64,000 bases of DNA from Rheinheimera salexigens (GTDB lineage: Bacteria > Pseudomonadota > Gammaproteobacteria > Enterobacterales > Alteromonadaceae), in contig NZ_MKEK01000001.1 in the NCBI RefSeq assembly GCF_001752395.1, positions 371,466 through 435,465 on the forward strand, given 5' to 3'. Position numbers and translations under genes: made by a program. This document shows positions 48,834 through 57,086 of this stretch, piece after piece. The stretch's first letter is position 1; every line of letters starts with the position of its first letter. Below the pieces are notes generated by a model, which saw nothing but the letters and a program-made list of their open reading frames with translations, had not been told where the DNA came from and ran no database searches.

Positions 48834-50255
48834 ATGGGCCAAACGTTATATCAAAAAATTTACGCCAGCCATGTGGTAGGTAAGTTAAATCCAAGTACCG
48901 ACTTATTATATGTCGACCGCCATCTTATTCATGAAGTTACCTCACCTCAGGCATTTTCTGGCTTAAAATTAGCCGATCGCCAGGTACGCCGTGCCGATTT
49001 AACCTTTGCCACTATGGACCATAACGTGTCCACACAGCGTCGTAGTATAGATGCGGCGGGTGAAACCTCACGTAAACAATTAGAAGCGTTAGCATTTAAC
49101 TGCGAAGACAGTAAAATTGCCTTATTAGACTTAACCCATCCCGACCAAGGCATAGTGCATGTTATCGGCCCTGAGCAAGGCTTAACTCAGCCGGGTATGA
49201 TTATTGTTTGTGGTGACTCGCATACGTCTACCCATGGTGCTTTTGGCGCGTTAGCCTTTGGTATTGGTACTTCGGAAGTCGAGCACGTATTAGCCACCCA
49301 AACCTTACCGCAGCAAACGGCAAAAACGTTAAAAATTGAAATAAATGGGCAACTAAGCGCTCATGTTACGGCAAAAGACATCATTATGGCGGTAATAGGC
49401 CAGTTAGGAACTGCCGGTGGTAATGGCTTTGTGGCGGAATTTTGCGGTAGCGCCATTCGCGACTTAAGCATGGAAGCCCGCATGACCCTATGCAATATGA
49501 GCATAGAAATGGGCGCTAAAGCCGGCTTAATTGCCCCAGATGAGATTACCTTTAATTATTTGCAAGGCAAACCGCATGCGCCCAGCGCCCGGCATTGGCC
49601 CGCAGCTGTGCAGTATTGGCAAACCTTATATTCAGACTTAGATGCCACATTTGATAAAAGCGTAGTTATTGATGCCAGCAAAGTGACCCCACAAATTACC
49701 TGGGGCACTAACCCTGAGCAAGTAATTGCTGTCGACCAAGTTATACCCGCCCCAAGCAGCTTTACCGATGCCACTAAACGCGATGCTGCCGAGCGCGCGT
49801 TAGCCTATATGGGCTTAAATGCCGGCACTAAGTTAACCGACTATGCGGTTGATGTGGTGTTTATTGGTAGCTGCACCAATAGCCGAATTGAAGACTTACG
49901 CGCCGCAGCCAGCATAGTGCAAGGTAAAACAGTCGCCGCGGGTGTGCGAGCGTTAGTGGTGCCAGGCTCAGGTATTGTCAAACGCCAAGCCGAGCAGGAA
50001 GGCTTAGCCACGATATTCAAAGACGCCGGTTTTGAATGGCGCGAGCCAGGTTGTAGCATGTGCTTAGGCATGAACGATGACCGCGTTGCTGCTGGCGAGC
50101 GTTGTGCATCTACTAGTAATCGCAACTTTGAAGGTCGACAAGGCCGTGGTGCCCGCACCCACTTAGTTAGCCCTGCCATGGCTGCCGCTGCCGCTATCGC
50201 TGGTAAGTTTGTTAATATCGCCAGCAGTGCGCAAGTAACAGGAGTAACAGCATGA
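48834..50255 (+). CDS. leuC: 3-isopropylmalate dehydratase large subunit
   Basis: 473 residues, aconitase-family. Cluster ligands for [4Fe-4S] lie in G-S-C-T-N-S-R and [18 protein letters not shown] is in the active site. With LeuD it isomerises 2- to 3-isopropylmalate. AAGGAG precedes the ATG, 2 bases after leuB; the stop overlaps leuD. Confidence 0.96.
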   Translation: MGQTLYQKIYASHVVGKLNPSTDLLYVDRHLIHEVTSPQAFSGLKLADRQVRRADLTFATMDHNVSTQRRSIDAAGETSRKQLEALAFNCEDSKIALLDLTHPDQGIVHVIGPEQGLTQPGMIIVCGDSHTSTHGAFGALAFGIGTSEVEHVLATQTLPQQTAKTLKIEINGQLSAHVTAKDIIMAVIGQLGTAGGNGFVAEFCGSAIRDLSMEARMTLCNMSIEMGAKAGLIAPDEITFNYLQGKPHAPSARHWPAAVQYWQTLYSDLDATFDKSVVIDASKVTPQITWGTNPEQVIAVDQVIPAPSSFTDATKRDAAERALAYMGLNAGTKLTDYAVDVVFIGSCTNSRIEDLRAAASIVQGKTVAAGVRALVVPGSGIVKRQAEQEGLATIFKDAGFEWREPGCSMCLGMNDDRVAAGERCASTSNRNFEGRQGRGARTHLVSPAMAAAAAIAGKFVNIASSAQVTGVTA

Positions 50256-50854
50256 GCCAGATATTTGCCCAAGGGTTAGTGTGTCCATTAGATAAAAACA
50301 ATGTTGATACCGACCAAATTATTCCTAAACAATTTTTAACCAGCGTTAGCCGTGATGGCTTCGCTGACGCTATGTTTTTCGATTGGCGCTATCTAGCCGA
50401 CGGTAGCCCAAACCCAGATTTTGTGGTTAATAAACCCGAATACGCTGGCGCATCAGTGCTATTAACCCGCGCTAACTTTGGCTGTGGCTCTAGCCGCGAA
50501 CACGCCCCATGGGCCATTCAGCAGTTTGGTTTTAATGTCATTATCGCCGAAAGCTTTGCCGATATTTTCTTTAATAACAGCGTTAACAACGCCATGTTAT
50601 TAATTCAATTAAGCAAAACCAATATCGACTTACTATTTAATCGCTGCCAACAAGAACCGCAACACTGGCAAATAGACTTACAAAGCCAAGAGATTATGGT
50701 CGGCAATAATGCGGCAGTAGGTTTTAGTATCGACCCTGATATTAAACAGCGCTTGTTATCAGGCTTAGACTTTATCGGCAGTAGCGAGCAGCTAAATAGC
50801 CAAATCACTCAATACGAACAAAACCGTAAAGCTAATCAACCTTGGTTGGGTTAA
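50252..50854 (+). CDS. leuD: 3-isopropylmalate dehydratase small subunit
   Basis: 200 residues, normal LeuD length. [11 protein letters not shown] and [13 protein letters not shown] are the swivel-domain signatures. Last gene of leuABCD, overlapping leuC by 4 bases. A weak hairpin (GCTGG/CCAGC near 50882-50898) separates it from the convergent integrase gene. Confidence 0.95.
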   Translation: MSQIFAQGLVCPLDKNNVDTDQIIPKQFLTSVSRDGFADAMFFDWRYLADGSPNPDFVVNKPEYAGASVLLTRANFGCGSSREHAPWAIQQFGFNVIIAESFADIFFNNSVNNAMLLIQLSKTNIDLLFNRCQQEPQHWQIDLQSQEIMVGNNAAVGFSIDPDIKQRLLSGLDFIGSSEQLNSQITQYEQNRKANQPWLG

Positions 50855-50924
50855 TTCGTTACTTACAGCAACATAAAATCGGCTGGTGTAACGCCAGCTG
50901 GTTTAGCGCACTCTCGTTACACTT

Positions 50925-51893
50925 TTAAAGAGCTAATTGCGACAGAGGGCTTTTTACCGCATTACCACCTTGCTTCAGTACATGAGTATAAATTTGGGTG
51001 GTTTTAACATCAGAATGACCAAGCTGTTCTTGCACTGTGCGAATGTCTGCACCGGCTTGCAATAAATGGGTAGCAAAAGAATGACGTAAGGTATGGCAAG
51101 TAACATTTTTGTTAATTTGTGCTTGCTTAGCTGCACATTTAATAGCGCGACGCACACAAGTTTCATCTAAATGATGCCGCCGAATAAGCTTAGTGTCAGG
51201 GTCTTGGCTTAATTGACCAGACGGAAACAAATACTGCCAACCAATTTCGCGCGGTGCATTCGGATATTTACGAGCTAACGCATGTGGCAGCCAAACGCCA
51301 GCATATACAGGGTTTACTAAATCAGCCTGAAAATATTGCAACACATAATGTGTTTGCTGCTTTAAAGTTGTTACCAACTCGGAAGCTAGCGTAACCCTAC
51401 GGTTTTTATTGCCTTTACCCTGCCATACTAAAACAGACAAATAGTCATAATCTATATCATGCACCCTAAGCCGAACCGCTTCCATCAACCGTAGGCCGCT
51501 GCCATACATTAGCTGCGCCAATAATTTATATTTAGGATCAATAACTCTTAGTAAGTTACTCACCTCATATTGAGTAAGCACGATGGGTAATTTGGTCGAT
51601 ATTTGCGATTTATTAAAGTTTAATGTTAATGACAAGGGCTTTTGCAACACATTACGGTACAGAAAACATAACGCATTTAGTGCTGTAGCCTGTGTTCTAG
51701 GTGCAACATTGCGTTGGTTAGATAAGTAACTAAGAAACCGTTCAACATCAGCATCTCCTAATTTCGATGGGTGCTGCTTGTCGCAATAAACAATATAAAA
51801 TTTTATCCAGTATAAATAAGTTTCTACCGTACGCTTGGCATAACGGCGCGCAAACATAAACTCACTTATATACTGTAAAAATGGAGATGGCAT
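50925..51893 (-). CDS. intI: Integron integrase IntI
   Basis: 322-residue tyrosine recombinase. Catalytic R in G-S-G-L-R-L-M-E-A, K in W-Q-G-K-G-N-K-N-R, H-T-L-R-H-S-F-A-T-H-L-L-Q, then L-G-H-S-D-V-K-T-T-Q-I-Y-T-H-V with the Tyr nucleophile. The integron-specific insert is visible between the Lys strand and the HxxR box (A-R-K-Y-P-N-A-P-R-E-I-G-W-Q-Y-L-F-P-S), which binds extrahelical bases of folded attC. Full length. ATG 51893 is preferred; GTG 51902 is possible. An exact LexA-type box lies 15 bases upstream, suggesting SOS control as known for other integrases. Confidence 0.95.
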   Translation of the reverse strand: MPSPFLQYISEFMFARRYAKRTVETYLYWIKFYIVYCDKQHPSKLGDADVERFLSYLSNQRNVAPRTQATALNALCFLYRNVLQKPLSLTLNFNKSQISTKLPIVLTQYEVSNLLRVIDPKYKLLAQLMYGSGLRLMEAVRLRVHDIDYDYLSVLVWQGKGNKNRRVTLASELVTTLKQQTHYVLQYFQADLVNPVYAGVWLPHALARKYPNAPREIGWQYLFPSGQLSQDPDTKLIRRHHLDETCVRRAIKCAAKQAQINKNVTCHTLRHSFATHLLQAGADIRTVQEQLGHSDVKTTQIYTHVLKQGGNAVKSPLSQLAL

Positions 51894-51908
51894 AACATTC
51901 ACCGCACG

Positions 51909-51924
51909 CTGTTTTAATATACAG
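51909..51924. promoter_or_regulatory. LexA-type (SOS) box at the intI promoter
   Basis: CTGTTTTAATATACAG matches the CTGT-N8-ACAG consensus exactly and lies 15 bases before the intI ATG. LexA binding here would repress the integrase until DNA damage or incoming single-stranded DNA. Confidence 0.75.
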
Positions 51925-52013
51925 TAGTTGGTTAATTATGTGTTATCAAGTTAATAGCAGGTTTAAAACACTCTTTCTCGCCGAGCGTTTCTGCGCAAAG
52001 GTGTAAGATGTAG

Positions 52014-52042
52014 TTGATTTAGTGAAAAATGTTAGTTAATTT
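52014..52042 (+). promoter_or_regulatory. Candidate cassette promoter Pc
   Basis: TTGATT, 17 bases, TAATTT, reading toward the first cassette from between intI and the first recombination point. Position and spacing fit a Pc, but the -10 match is weak. Confidence 0.3.
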
Positions 52043-52072
52043 AGCAAAATGTAAATTCGTGATAGAAGGGAA

Positions 52073-52121
52073 GCATAACGGCGTTAAAGCGTGTGTTCCC
52101 CATCACATTAAGCTGTTATGT
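52073..52121 (+). other. attI / first recombination site
   Basis: The core GTTATGT at 52115-52121 is the exact reverse complement of the R'' core (ACATAAC) that ends the first cassette, which fixes the boundary at 52115/52116. GCATAAC at 52073 makes the 49-base segment look like a minimal attC, so this may be attI itself or the scar of a lost cassette. About 220 bases from intI. Confidence 0.6.
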
Positions 52122-52135
52122 GCAGGGAGGCATCT

Positions 52136-52579
52136 GTGTTCAACAAAATTGATTATTTTGCTTTTGCATTCTTTGTTTTATCTGCATTATTTCAATCCAC
52201 TGTACACAGCAAGGAACAGCACATGTCAGGTCCAGCGCAAAACGGTGTTCTTATCTATTCTGGCGATTTGAACAACCTATCAGAGTTTTACGAGAAGCTT
52301 TTTGGCATGCGAGTTGTTCGCAAAACCAATGATTTTATTAGCTTAGAAACGAATGGCTTCAACTTGATCATTCATGTGCCACCATTCGATATTCCGACTA
52401 AAGCCTTCAGCCCCATTAAGCTTTTCCTCACGGTAGATGATATGGCTATGTCGCGTGAGGAGGCCGTTAAATTAGGTGGTCAAGCATTTGAGGGCGAGTG
52501 GAGCAATCCAATATTTAAAGTATCAAACATCGCAGATCGTGATGGTAACCACATTCAACTTCGTCAATTTAATAAATGA
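52136..52579 (+). CDS. VOC-superfamily (glyoxalase/bleomycin-resistance-like) protein, cassette 1
   Basis: 147 residues if started at GTG 52136 (GGGAGG 5 bases upstream): a hydrophobic N-terminus (about 6-24, ending V-H-S) that could be a signal peptide, then one VOC domain (about 33-145) with Y-S-G-D-L-N-N-L-S-E-F-Y-E-K-L-F-G-M and A-D-R-D-G-N-H-I-Q-L. An alternative ATG at 52223, preceded by AAGGAA, gives the VOC domain alone; both starts are credible. VOC dimers bind metals and act as lyases, dioxygenases or drug binders; none can be chosen here. Confidence 0.72.
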   Translation: MFNKIDYFAFAFFVLSALFQSTVHSKEQHMSGPAQNGVLIYSGDLNNLSEFYEKLFGMRVVRKTNDFISLETNGFNLIIHVPPFDIPTKAFSPIKLFLTVDDMAMSREEAVKLGGQAFEGEWSNPIFKVSNIADRDGNHIQLRQFNK

Positions 52580-52616
52580 TAAAAAGTATGTTGTTGGCAG
52601 TAGTAATGGTTAAAGC

Positions 52617-52700
52617 ACATAACAATGCGCTGTTGTCGCCGCTATCGCGGCTGGGACTGCCTACGCTGCGCTACTGCAGCCCCAAAGCTTTGCGTTATGT
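52617..52700 (+). other. attC site of cassette 1
   Basis: R'' ACATAAC (52617) and R' GTTATGT (52694) flank an 84-base imperfect inverted repeat. Confidence 0.8.
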
Positions 52701-52787
52701 ATTTCAAGAATATCCACAACCCAAAGTAAGTATTTAAATATGATTATTACTCTAGCTTAGTAATTGCTTAATGATTAAAGCTGCAGC

Positions 52788-52809
52788 AAAAAACCTCACT
52801 ACAGTGAGG
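52788..52809 (-). terminator. Terminator of the monooxygenase-oxidoreductase operon
   Basis: CCTCAC-TACA-GTGAGG; on the minus strand T6 follows. It ends the leftward operon inside cassette 2. Confidence 0.8.
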
Positions 52810-52840
52810 CGTAAAATCTATTTTTAGTGTGCTGGCGAGA

Positions 52841-53131
52841 CTAAGCCAGTCTTGTCATTTCATTCAAAGTGAATAAATCAACCGCGCCATCAGTTGCAGC
52901 CATATAGTCCTTCAGATGTTGAGCACCCATATGTGTCTGCCAAAGCTCGCGGGACTCCCAATTTTCATAAAACACAAAGTGAGCTGGGTTTTCATTGTCC
53001 TGATGCAAATCGTATTGCAGGCAGCCTTTTTCAGCACGGGTGATCTCGACTAGCTTTTCAAGCTCAGCCTTTACCAGATCAATTTTTTCGGCTTTAGCGG
53101 TTATATTTGCTACGATAGTTAATTTTGCCAT
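52841..53131 (-). CDS. Antibiotic-biosynthesis-monooxygenase-fold protein (YgiN-like), cassette 2
   Basis: 96 residues, one ABM ferredoxin-like domain: V-A-N-I-T-A-K-A-E-K, C-L-Q-Y-D-L-H-Q-D-N-E-N-P-A-H-F-V-F-Y-E-N-W, then L-W-Q-T-H-M-G-A-Q-H-L. Such dimers are quinol monooxygenases or detoxification partners. Runs opposite to the array direction, 11 bases after the oxidoreductase gene, and ends at its own terminator. Part of a divergent LysR-controlled unit. Confidence 0.85.
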   Translation of the reverse strand: MAKLTIVANITAKAEKIDLVKAELEKLVEITRAEKGCLQYDLHQDNENPAHFVFYENWESRELWQTHMGAQHLKDYMAATDGAVDLFTLNEMTRLA

Positions 53132-53142
53132 ATCCCTTTTCC

Positions 53143-54192
53143 TTATTGGTTAATTTTAGTTTGATCAAACCCATGTAAAACAATCTTTCCAATTGACTTA
53201 CCTGACTCCAACTCCCTATGTGCTGCCTTCAAGTTGTCGGCATTAATAATGCCTAGATTTTTACCAACGGTGGTTTGGATATGACCTTGGTCAACCAAGT
53301 CCGATACACGATTCAATAATCGACCTTGCTCATCCATATCTGGTGCATTAAACATGGAGCGTGCAAACATAAACTCAATGTGCAACGACTGGCTCTTTAA
53401 CTTCAGTTTCATCACATCAAGTGGTTTGGAAGGGTCATCAATCATGGTGATCTTGCCAAAGGGTGCCAGTATTTCTGTATATGCCTCGAAGTAAGACTCG
53501 GTATTATTCAGGCTAGCAATATGTGTAACCGGCCCAACGCCAAGCGCTTCGATTTGTGGTTGCAGGGGTTGGGTATGATCAACAACATGATGAGCGCCAA
53601 GTTTCTTTACCCAAGCTTGTGACCTTTCTCGCGATGCAGTGGCAATAATTGTTGCACCAGTAATTGCTTTAGCCAGTTGCAACAAAATAGAACCAACACC
53701 TCCGGCAGCACCAACAACCAGAATCACTTCATTTGATTTTTCTGTCGAATCTGGTGATTGCTGCTGTATCGCTAAATGCTCAAACAGAATTTCCCAGGCC
53801 GTGATGGCGGTCAGGGGTAGCGCGGCGGCTTCTGCATCAGAAAGGCTTTTAGGTTTGTGGCCAACAATACGTTCGTCAACCAGCTGATATTCAGCATTGC
53901 TGCCTTGGCGATTAAGATCACCGGCATAAAAAACCACGTCACCTGGTTTGAATAAGGCTGCAGCTTCACCTATGGCTACCACTTCGCCTACGGCGTCCCA
54001 GCCAATCACTTTGTAGTTTCCATCTTCGGCTGTGACATTCTGGCGTATTTTATAGTCCACCGGATTAACGGCAATCGCTTTTACTTTAACTAGCAAGTCG
54101 TGACCTGTGGCAATGGGCTGAGGTAGTTCGATATCGATTAAAGACTCTGGGTTCATAATGGGTAGAGATTTGGTGTAGCCAATAGCTTTCAT
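53143..54192 (-). CDS. Zinc-type alcohol dehydrogenase / quinone oxidoreductase, cassette 2
   Basis: 349 residues, MDR family: GroES-like N-terminus (K-A-I-G-Y-T-K-S, V-N-P-V-D-Y-K-I-R) and a Rossmann domain with V-V-G-A-A-G-G-V-G-S-I-L-L-Q-L-A. The catalytic zinc Cys is missing, so it fits the zinc-free NADPH:quinone reductase group (ZADH1/YhdH-like). ATG 54192 is set by GGAGAACG upstream; the frame extends to 54246. Transcribed away from a LysR gene across a ~100-base promoter region, the standard arrangement for quinone or electrophile detoxification. Confidence 0.87.
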   Translation of the reverse strand: MKAIGYTKSLPIMNPESLIDIELPQPIATGHDLLVKVKAIAVNPVDYKIRQNVTAEDGNYKVIGWDAVGEVVAIGEAAALFKPGDVVFYAGDLNRQGSNAEYQLVDERIVGHKPKSLSDAEAAALPLTAITAWEILFEHLAIQQQSPDSTEKSNEVILVVGAAGGVGSILLQLAKAITGATIIATASRERSQAWVKKLGAHHVVDHTQPLQPQIEALGVGPVTHIASLNNTESYFEAYTEILAPFGKITMIDDPSKPLDVMKLKLKSQSLHIEFMFARSMFNAPDMDEQGRLLNRVSDLVDQGHIQTTVGKNLGIINADNLKAAHRELESGKSIGKIVLHGFDQTKINQ

Positions 54193-54295
54193 GGTCGTTC
54201 TCCAGTTGCGTAGTTGTTGGGAGGAATAATACGCCTTGATTGCCACTCTTTAAACAGTATAGTATTTGATAATTTCTCAAAAAATATTTGATAAT

Positions 54296-55237
54296 ATGCT
54301 GTTAGAAGACCTTCAATTAGTGCTAAAAGTGGCTGAGTTTCGCAGCATTACTGCTGCCGCAACGCAATTAGATATGCGTACGGCTACGGCTAGTGCCGCA
54401 CTTAAACGGGTAGAAAGCGCTTTGGGTGTGGAATTATTTACCCGCACAACTCGGAACCTTCGTCTTTCAAGTGCAGGTGAAAAATACATTCCCCAGTGTG
54501 AGCAGGCACTGCTCATGCTGGATCAAGCGAAGCAGAACATGAAGGATGACCTAGATATTGTCGATGGAGAATTGCGCATCGCATTGTCTTCAGACTTGGG
54601 GCGCAACTTGGCTATTTCGTGGCTTGATGAGTTTATGGAAACCTACCCGGAGGTGAGCTTAAAGACGAATATCACAGATAGTAATATCGACTTCTATCGT
54701 GATTCAGTAGACATCGCTTTACGTTATGGATCGCCCAGTGATGCGAATCTTTATGGGTTTAAGATATGCACTGTGCCTACACTACTTTGTGCGACCCAAG
54801 ACTATCTTGATACACACGGTACACCTGAACACCCGCATGAATTAGTCACACACAACGGGCTTTTTTATCAGCTTTACGACATTACCCACGATAATTGGAC
54901 ATTCACGCACAGTAGCACGGGAGCAGAATATAAGATCAAGATGAATGGTAATCGCGCCTCTAATGATGGCGACCTTGTAAGGCGTTGGTGCGTAGCAGGT
55001 AAAGGCTTGGCGGTTAAATCCTGCCTTGATATGTCCGCTGATTTATTATCAGGAAGGGTTTTCAGCATCATGCCCGAGTTCAAACCTAGGTCTACTGAAC
55101 TTTGGCTGATTTTTCCAAGCAGACAATCGATCACGCCGGCCGCTCGGCTACTCAGAGATTCTTTCAAAGAGAAGAGTGTAGCCATTTTGAATCAACTGAT
55201 CGACAAAGGAATTTTAGACAAGAGTGTTCTTGCTTAG
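54296..55237 (+). CDS. LysR-family regulator, cassette 2
   Basis: 313 residues. N-terminal winged helix (1-60; V-A-E-F-R-S-I-T-A-A-A-T-Q-L-D, A-L-K-R-V-E-S-A-L-G-V-E-L-F-T-R-T-T-R) and a LysR substrate-binding domain (about 90-300). Presumed activator of the divergent oxidoreductase-monooxygenase genes and of itself. ATG 54296 is chosen; the frame extends to 54266 inside the promoter. A regulator with its own promoter is rare inside integron cassettes. Confidence 0.88.
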   Translation: MLLEDLQLVLKVAEFRSITAAATQLDMRTATASAALKRVESALGVELFTRTTRNLRLSSAGEKYIPQCEQALLMLDQAKQNMKDDLDIVDGELRIALSSDLGRNLAISWLDEFMETYPEVSLKTNITDSNIDFYRDSVDIALRYGSPSDANLYGFKICTVPTLLCATQDYLDTHGTPEHPHELVTHNGLFYQLYDITHDNWTFTHSSTGAEYKIKMNGNRASNDGDLVRRWCVAGKGLAVKSCLDMSADLLSGRVFSIMPEFKPRSTELWLIFPSRQSITPAARLLRDSFKEKSVAILNQLIDKGILDKSVLA

Positions 55238-55326
55238 AGTTTGAAGATTGTTGATTATGATAAAATATTTGAGCTCAAATCCGTAAGCAGATATCAAGGT
55301 TTTCTATATAATATGGTGAAATCAAT

Positions 55327-55395
55327 ACATAACAAGGCCATCAATTTGACCGCTTTTCGCTGCGCTTCAAGTGGCAAATTATGGCGGCGTTATAT
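55327..55395 (+). other. attC site of cassette 2
   Basis: R'' ACATAAC (55327) and R' GTTATAT (55389). R'' is the exact reverse complement of the start of cassette 2 (GTTATGT at 52694), so 52695-55389 behaves as one 2.7-kb cassette. Confidence 0.8.
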
Positions 55396-55420
55396 GCTCA
55401 TGCCTAGTTAGGAGTTTAAA

Positions 55421-55912
55421 ATTAAAACTATCGAATATTTTAAAGATCGCTATGAAGAAGAGCTTGATAGGTTTAAACATTTTGAGACAAAGTGTTCTCA
55501 GTTTCTTACGTTCCTGACAGCAATTATTGGTGCGACATTAATTATAACTAGGCTGACACATGAGAATGTATTTGCTTTAAACACACCAATAGAATGGTGT
55601 TTGTTTATAAGTTACGTATTAATGATTATTTGCATTGCTTGTTCATGGGGTCATGCACTATTAGCTTTAAAAATTAGCGATAGTCCAGTATTACCAAGAT
55701 CGAAAGAGGTATCTGATTATTTGTTACAAGTTGATGATGATGCTAGGGAGCAATACATCACAAATTGTTTTATACATACAGTGAAAGAGCTATCGGGCGC
55801 AATTGAAGACAAGTCTAAAAACTTAGAGCATTCTTATAATGAATTGGTTTTAAGTGCTTGGTTTTTCTTATTTTTTAATATTATATTAGCAATTATGGAG
55901 TTCTCAAAATGA
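55421..55912 (+). CDS. Three-helix membrane protein with apparent ATT start, cassette 3
   Basis: 163 residues if translated from ATT 55421, which has TAGGAG ending 6 bases upstream; the in-frame stop TAG lies in that same box, and no ATG, GTG or TTG occurs in frame before 55601 (inside helix 2). Layout: charged amphipathic N-terminus (about 1-25), helices at about 28-45 and 60-83, a soluble loop (85-140), and a C-terminal helix (about 143-161). Not recognised; the shape recalls SLATT-type membrane effectors but the similarity is only architectural. Its stop overlaps the ATG of a 37-residue gene (ATGA), so the two are coupled. Confidence 0.65.
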   Translation: MKTIEYFKDRYEEELDRFKHFETKCSQFLTFLTAIIGATLIITRLTHENVFALNTPIEWCLFISYVLMIICIACSWGHALLALKISDSPVLPRSKEVSDYLLQVDDDAREQYITNCFIHTVKELSGAIEDKSKNLEHSYNELVLSAWFFLFFNIILAIMEFSK

Positions 55913-56022
55913 GTGACGATAAAAAGCAGGAAAACAACAACCAGAAAATACCTTCACCACCACAATACGTTGAGTACGTTAAAAAATCTAAAGATCCAAC
56001 ACCAAATCAGCAAAAACGTTAA
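55909..56022 (+). CDS. 37-residue hydrophilic Pro/Lys-rich peptide, cassette 3
   Basis: 37 codons, ATG 55909 overlapping the preceding stop by 4 bases, with GGAG 8 bases upstream. The product begins M-S-D-D-K-K-Q-E-N-N-N and contains P-S-P-P-Q-Y-V-E-Y-V-K-K-S-K-D-P-T-P; it has no hydrophobic segment and looks disordered. Its tight coupling to a membrane protein in a two-gene cassette suggests a partner, immunity or regulatory role (inference). Confidence 0.5.
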   Translation: MSDDKKQENNNQKIPSPPQYVEYVKKSKDPTPNQQKR

Positions 56023-56027
56023 AGAGC

Positions 56028-56130
56028 ATATAACAAGAGCCAATTAAGCAGGACTAAAAATAGTTTGCTCGGATCCGCTTCGCTGCACATTTTAGCAAAC
56101 AATTTTTAGCCCCTTATTGGGGCGTTTATG
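56028..56130 (+). other. attC site of cassette 3
   Basis: R'' ATATAAC (56028), R' GTTTATG (56124). R'' is the exact reverse complement of this cassette's first bases (GTTATAT). The inner arm carries GGACTAAAAA, shared with the next attC. Confidence 0.78.
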
Positions 56131-56151
56131 TTGCAAAAGGAGATGCAGAGT

Positions 56152-56502
56152 ATGAATCAAGTTAAGAGTAATTTTCAAGTAATAGCAGCTACGGTATCAA
56201 CGCTTTATTTTGGGTTATTTGCCTATGGAGCTTTTCTATTTATTCAGCAATTCGAAAGCATCTTTGACTCTTTCGAAGCTGAGTTACCAATTCAAACTTC
56301 CATATTAATTGGCTCTTATCGTTACTGGGGAGTCTTGGGCTTAATTTCAGCTTTTATTCTTTATAAAGTTAGTAAGACTAAAAGCAGCAAATCTATGAAA
56401 TTACTAATTTGGCTTTTTGCATTGTCATTGTTGTTAGTACCATTTGCTATTTGGGGTGTTTACAGCCCAGTATTGGAAGGCAGTGGTCAACCTGCAACAT
56501 AA
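56152..56502 (+). CDS. Small membrane protein, cassette 4
   Basis: 116 residues with three predicted helices (about 9-31, 53-70 and 82-102) and an acidic loop between the first two (F-D-S-F-E-A-E-L-P-I-Q-T). Not recognised. ATG 56152 is used, with AGGAG 9 bases upstream; ATG 56128 or 56143 is possible. The stop codon is inside the attC R'' core. Confidence 0.7.
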   Translation: MNQVKSNFQVIAATVSTLYFGLFAYGAFLFIQQFESIFDSFEAELPIQTSILIGSYRYWGVLGLISAFILYKVSKTKSSKSMKLLIWLFALSLLLVPFAIWGVYSPVLEGSGQPAT

Positions 56503-56591
56503 CAAACAAATTAACAGGACTAAAAACAGCGGGCTGTTCGCTTCGCTCCATTTTAGCCCTCTATTTTTAGCCCATTATTTGGGCGTTAGTT
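56497..56591 (+). other. attC site of cassette 4
   Basis: R'' ACATAAC within GCAACATAAC (56497), R' GTTAGTT (56585). The cassette starts GTTTATGTTGC, one base longer than the reverse complement of R'' (GTTATGTTGC). Confidence 0.78.
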
Positions 56592-56610
56592 GCTCAGAGG
56601 AGAAGTGCCG

Positions 56611-56970
56611 ATGGCGCGAGTAAACCGCAGTGCGGATTGTGGCAATTCGCCTAAGAACAAGATGGCAGAAGATATTGTGGTCGCGTTGGAAACTCGAGAC
56701 ATTGAATTTCTTTCTACGCTCCTTGATTCCGAAGCTACATGGAATTATGTGGGTGGTACTGTGACAACCGCGGAAGCCATTCTCGATCACGTTGGAGCCC
56801 TAAATGCACCGGCCAGTGTGATGATTGATCGTGTTATGTCCCACGGAAAAGTCGGCGCCGTCAATGGAGATGCCGCGCGAGGAAAAAGCGAGCAACGATT
56901 TTGCCATGTCATAGAGTTCACTTCGGCAAAGTGTAATCAGGTTTGCCGAATCGAGTCATACGCTGGCTGA
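56611..56970 (+). CDS. NTF2-like (SnoaL/ketosteroid-isomerase fold) protein, cassette 5
   Basis: 119 residues, one cone-shaped NTF2-like domain: V-A-L-E-T-R-D-I-E-F-L-S-T-L-L-D, then G-G-T-V-T-T-A-E-A-I-L-D-H-V, H-V-I-E-F-T near the end. The family includes isomerases, hydrolases and non-enzymatic binders, so no reaction is assigned. ATG 56611 has GAGGAG upstream. Base composition is more GC-rich than neighbouring cassettes, suggesting a separate origin. Confidence 0.72.
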   Translation: MARVNRSADCGNSPKNKMAEDIVVALETRDIEFLSTLLDSEATWNYVGGTVTTAEAILDHVGALNAPASVMIDRVMSHGKVGAVNGDAARGKSEQRFCHVIEFTSAKCNQVCRIESYAG

Positions 56971-56992
56971 GGTGGCACGGGCAACTAACAAA

Positions 56993-57057
56993 GCAATTAA
57001 CTACGCGCCTGCGGCGCCGGACGCTCGTGCCTCGCGCCGGTTATTGCGGCGTTAGTT
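56993..57057 (+). other. attC site of cassette 5
   Basis: R'' GCAACTAAC and R' GTTAGTTGC are perfect reverse complements, with a GC-rich 65-base stem (GCGCCTGCGGCGCC region). Confidence 0.85.
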
Positions 57058-57086
57058 GCTCGTCAATTCATAAGTTTGGAGTAAGT

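Noticed and set aside
52029..52271. 80-codon frame from the attI region into cassette 1
   Set aside because: It crosses the recombination point and is out of frame with the VOC gene; no ribosome-binding site.
56943..57086. In-frame upstream extension of the AHSA1 gene through attC 5
   Set aside because: It opens inside the previous gene in another frame and GGAG directly precedes ATG 57087, so the extension is accidental, unlike the attC 10 read-through.
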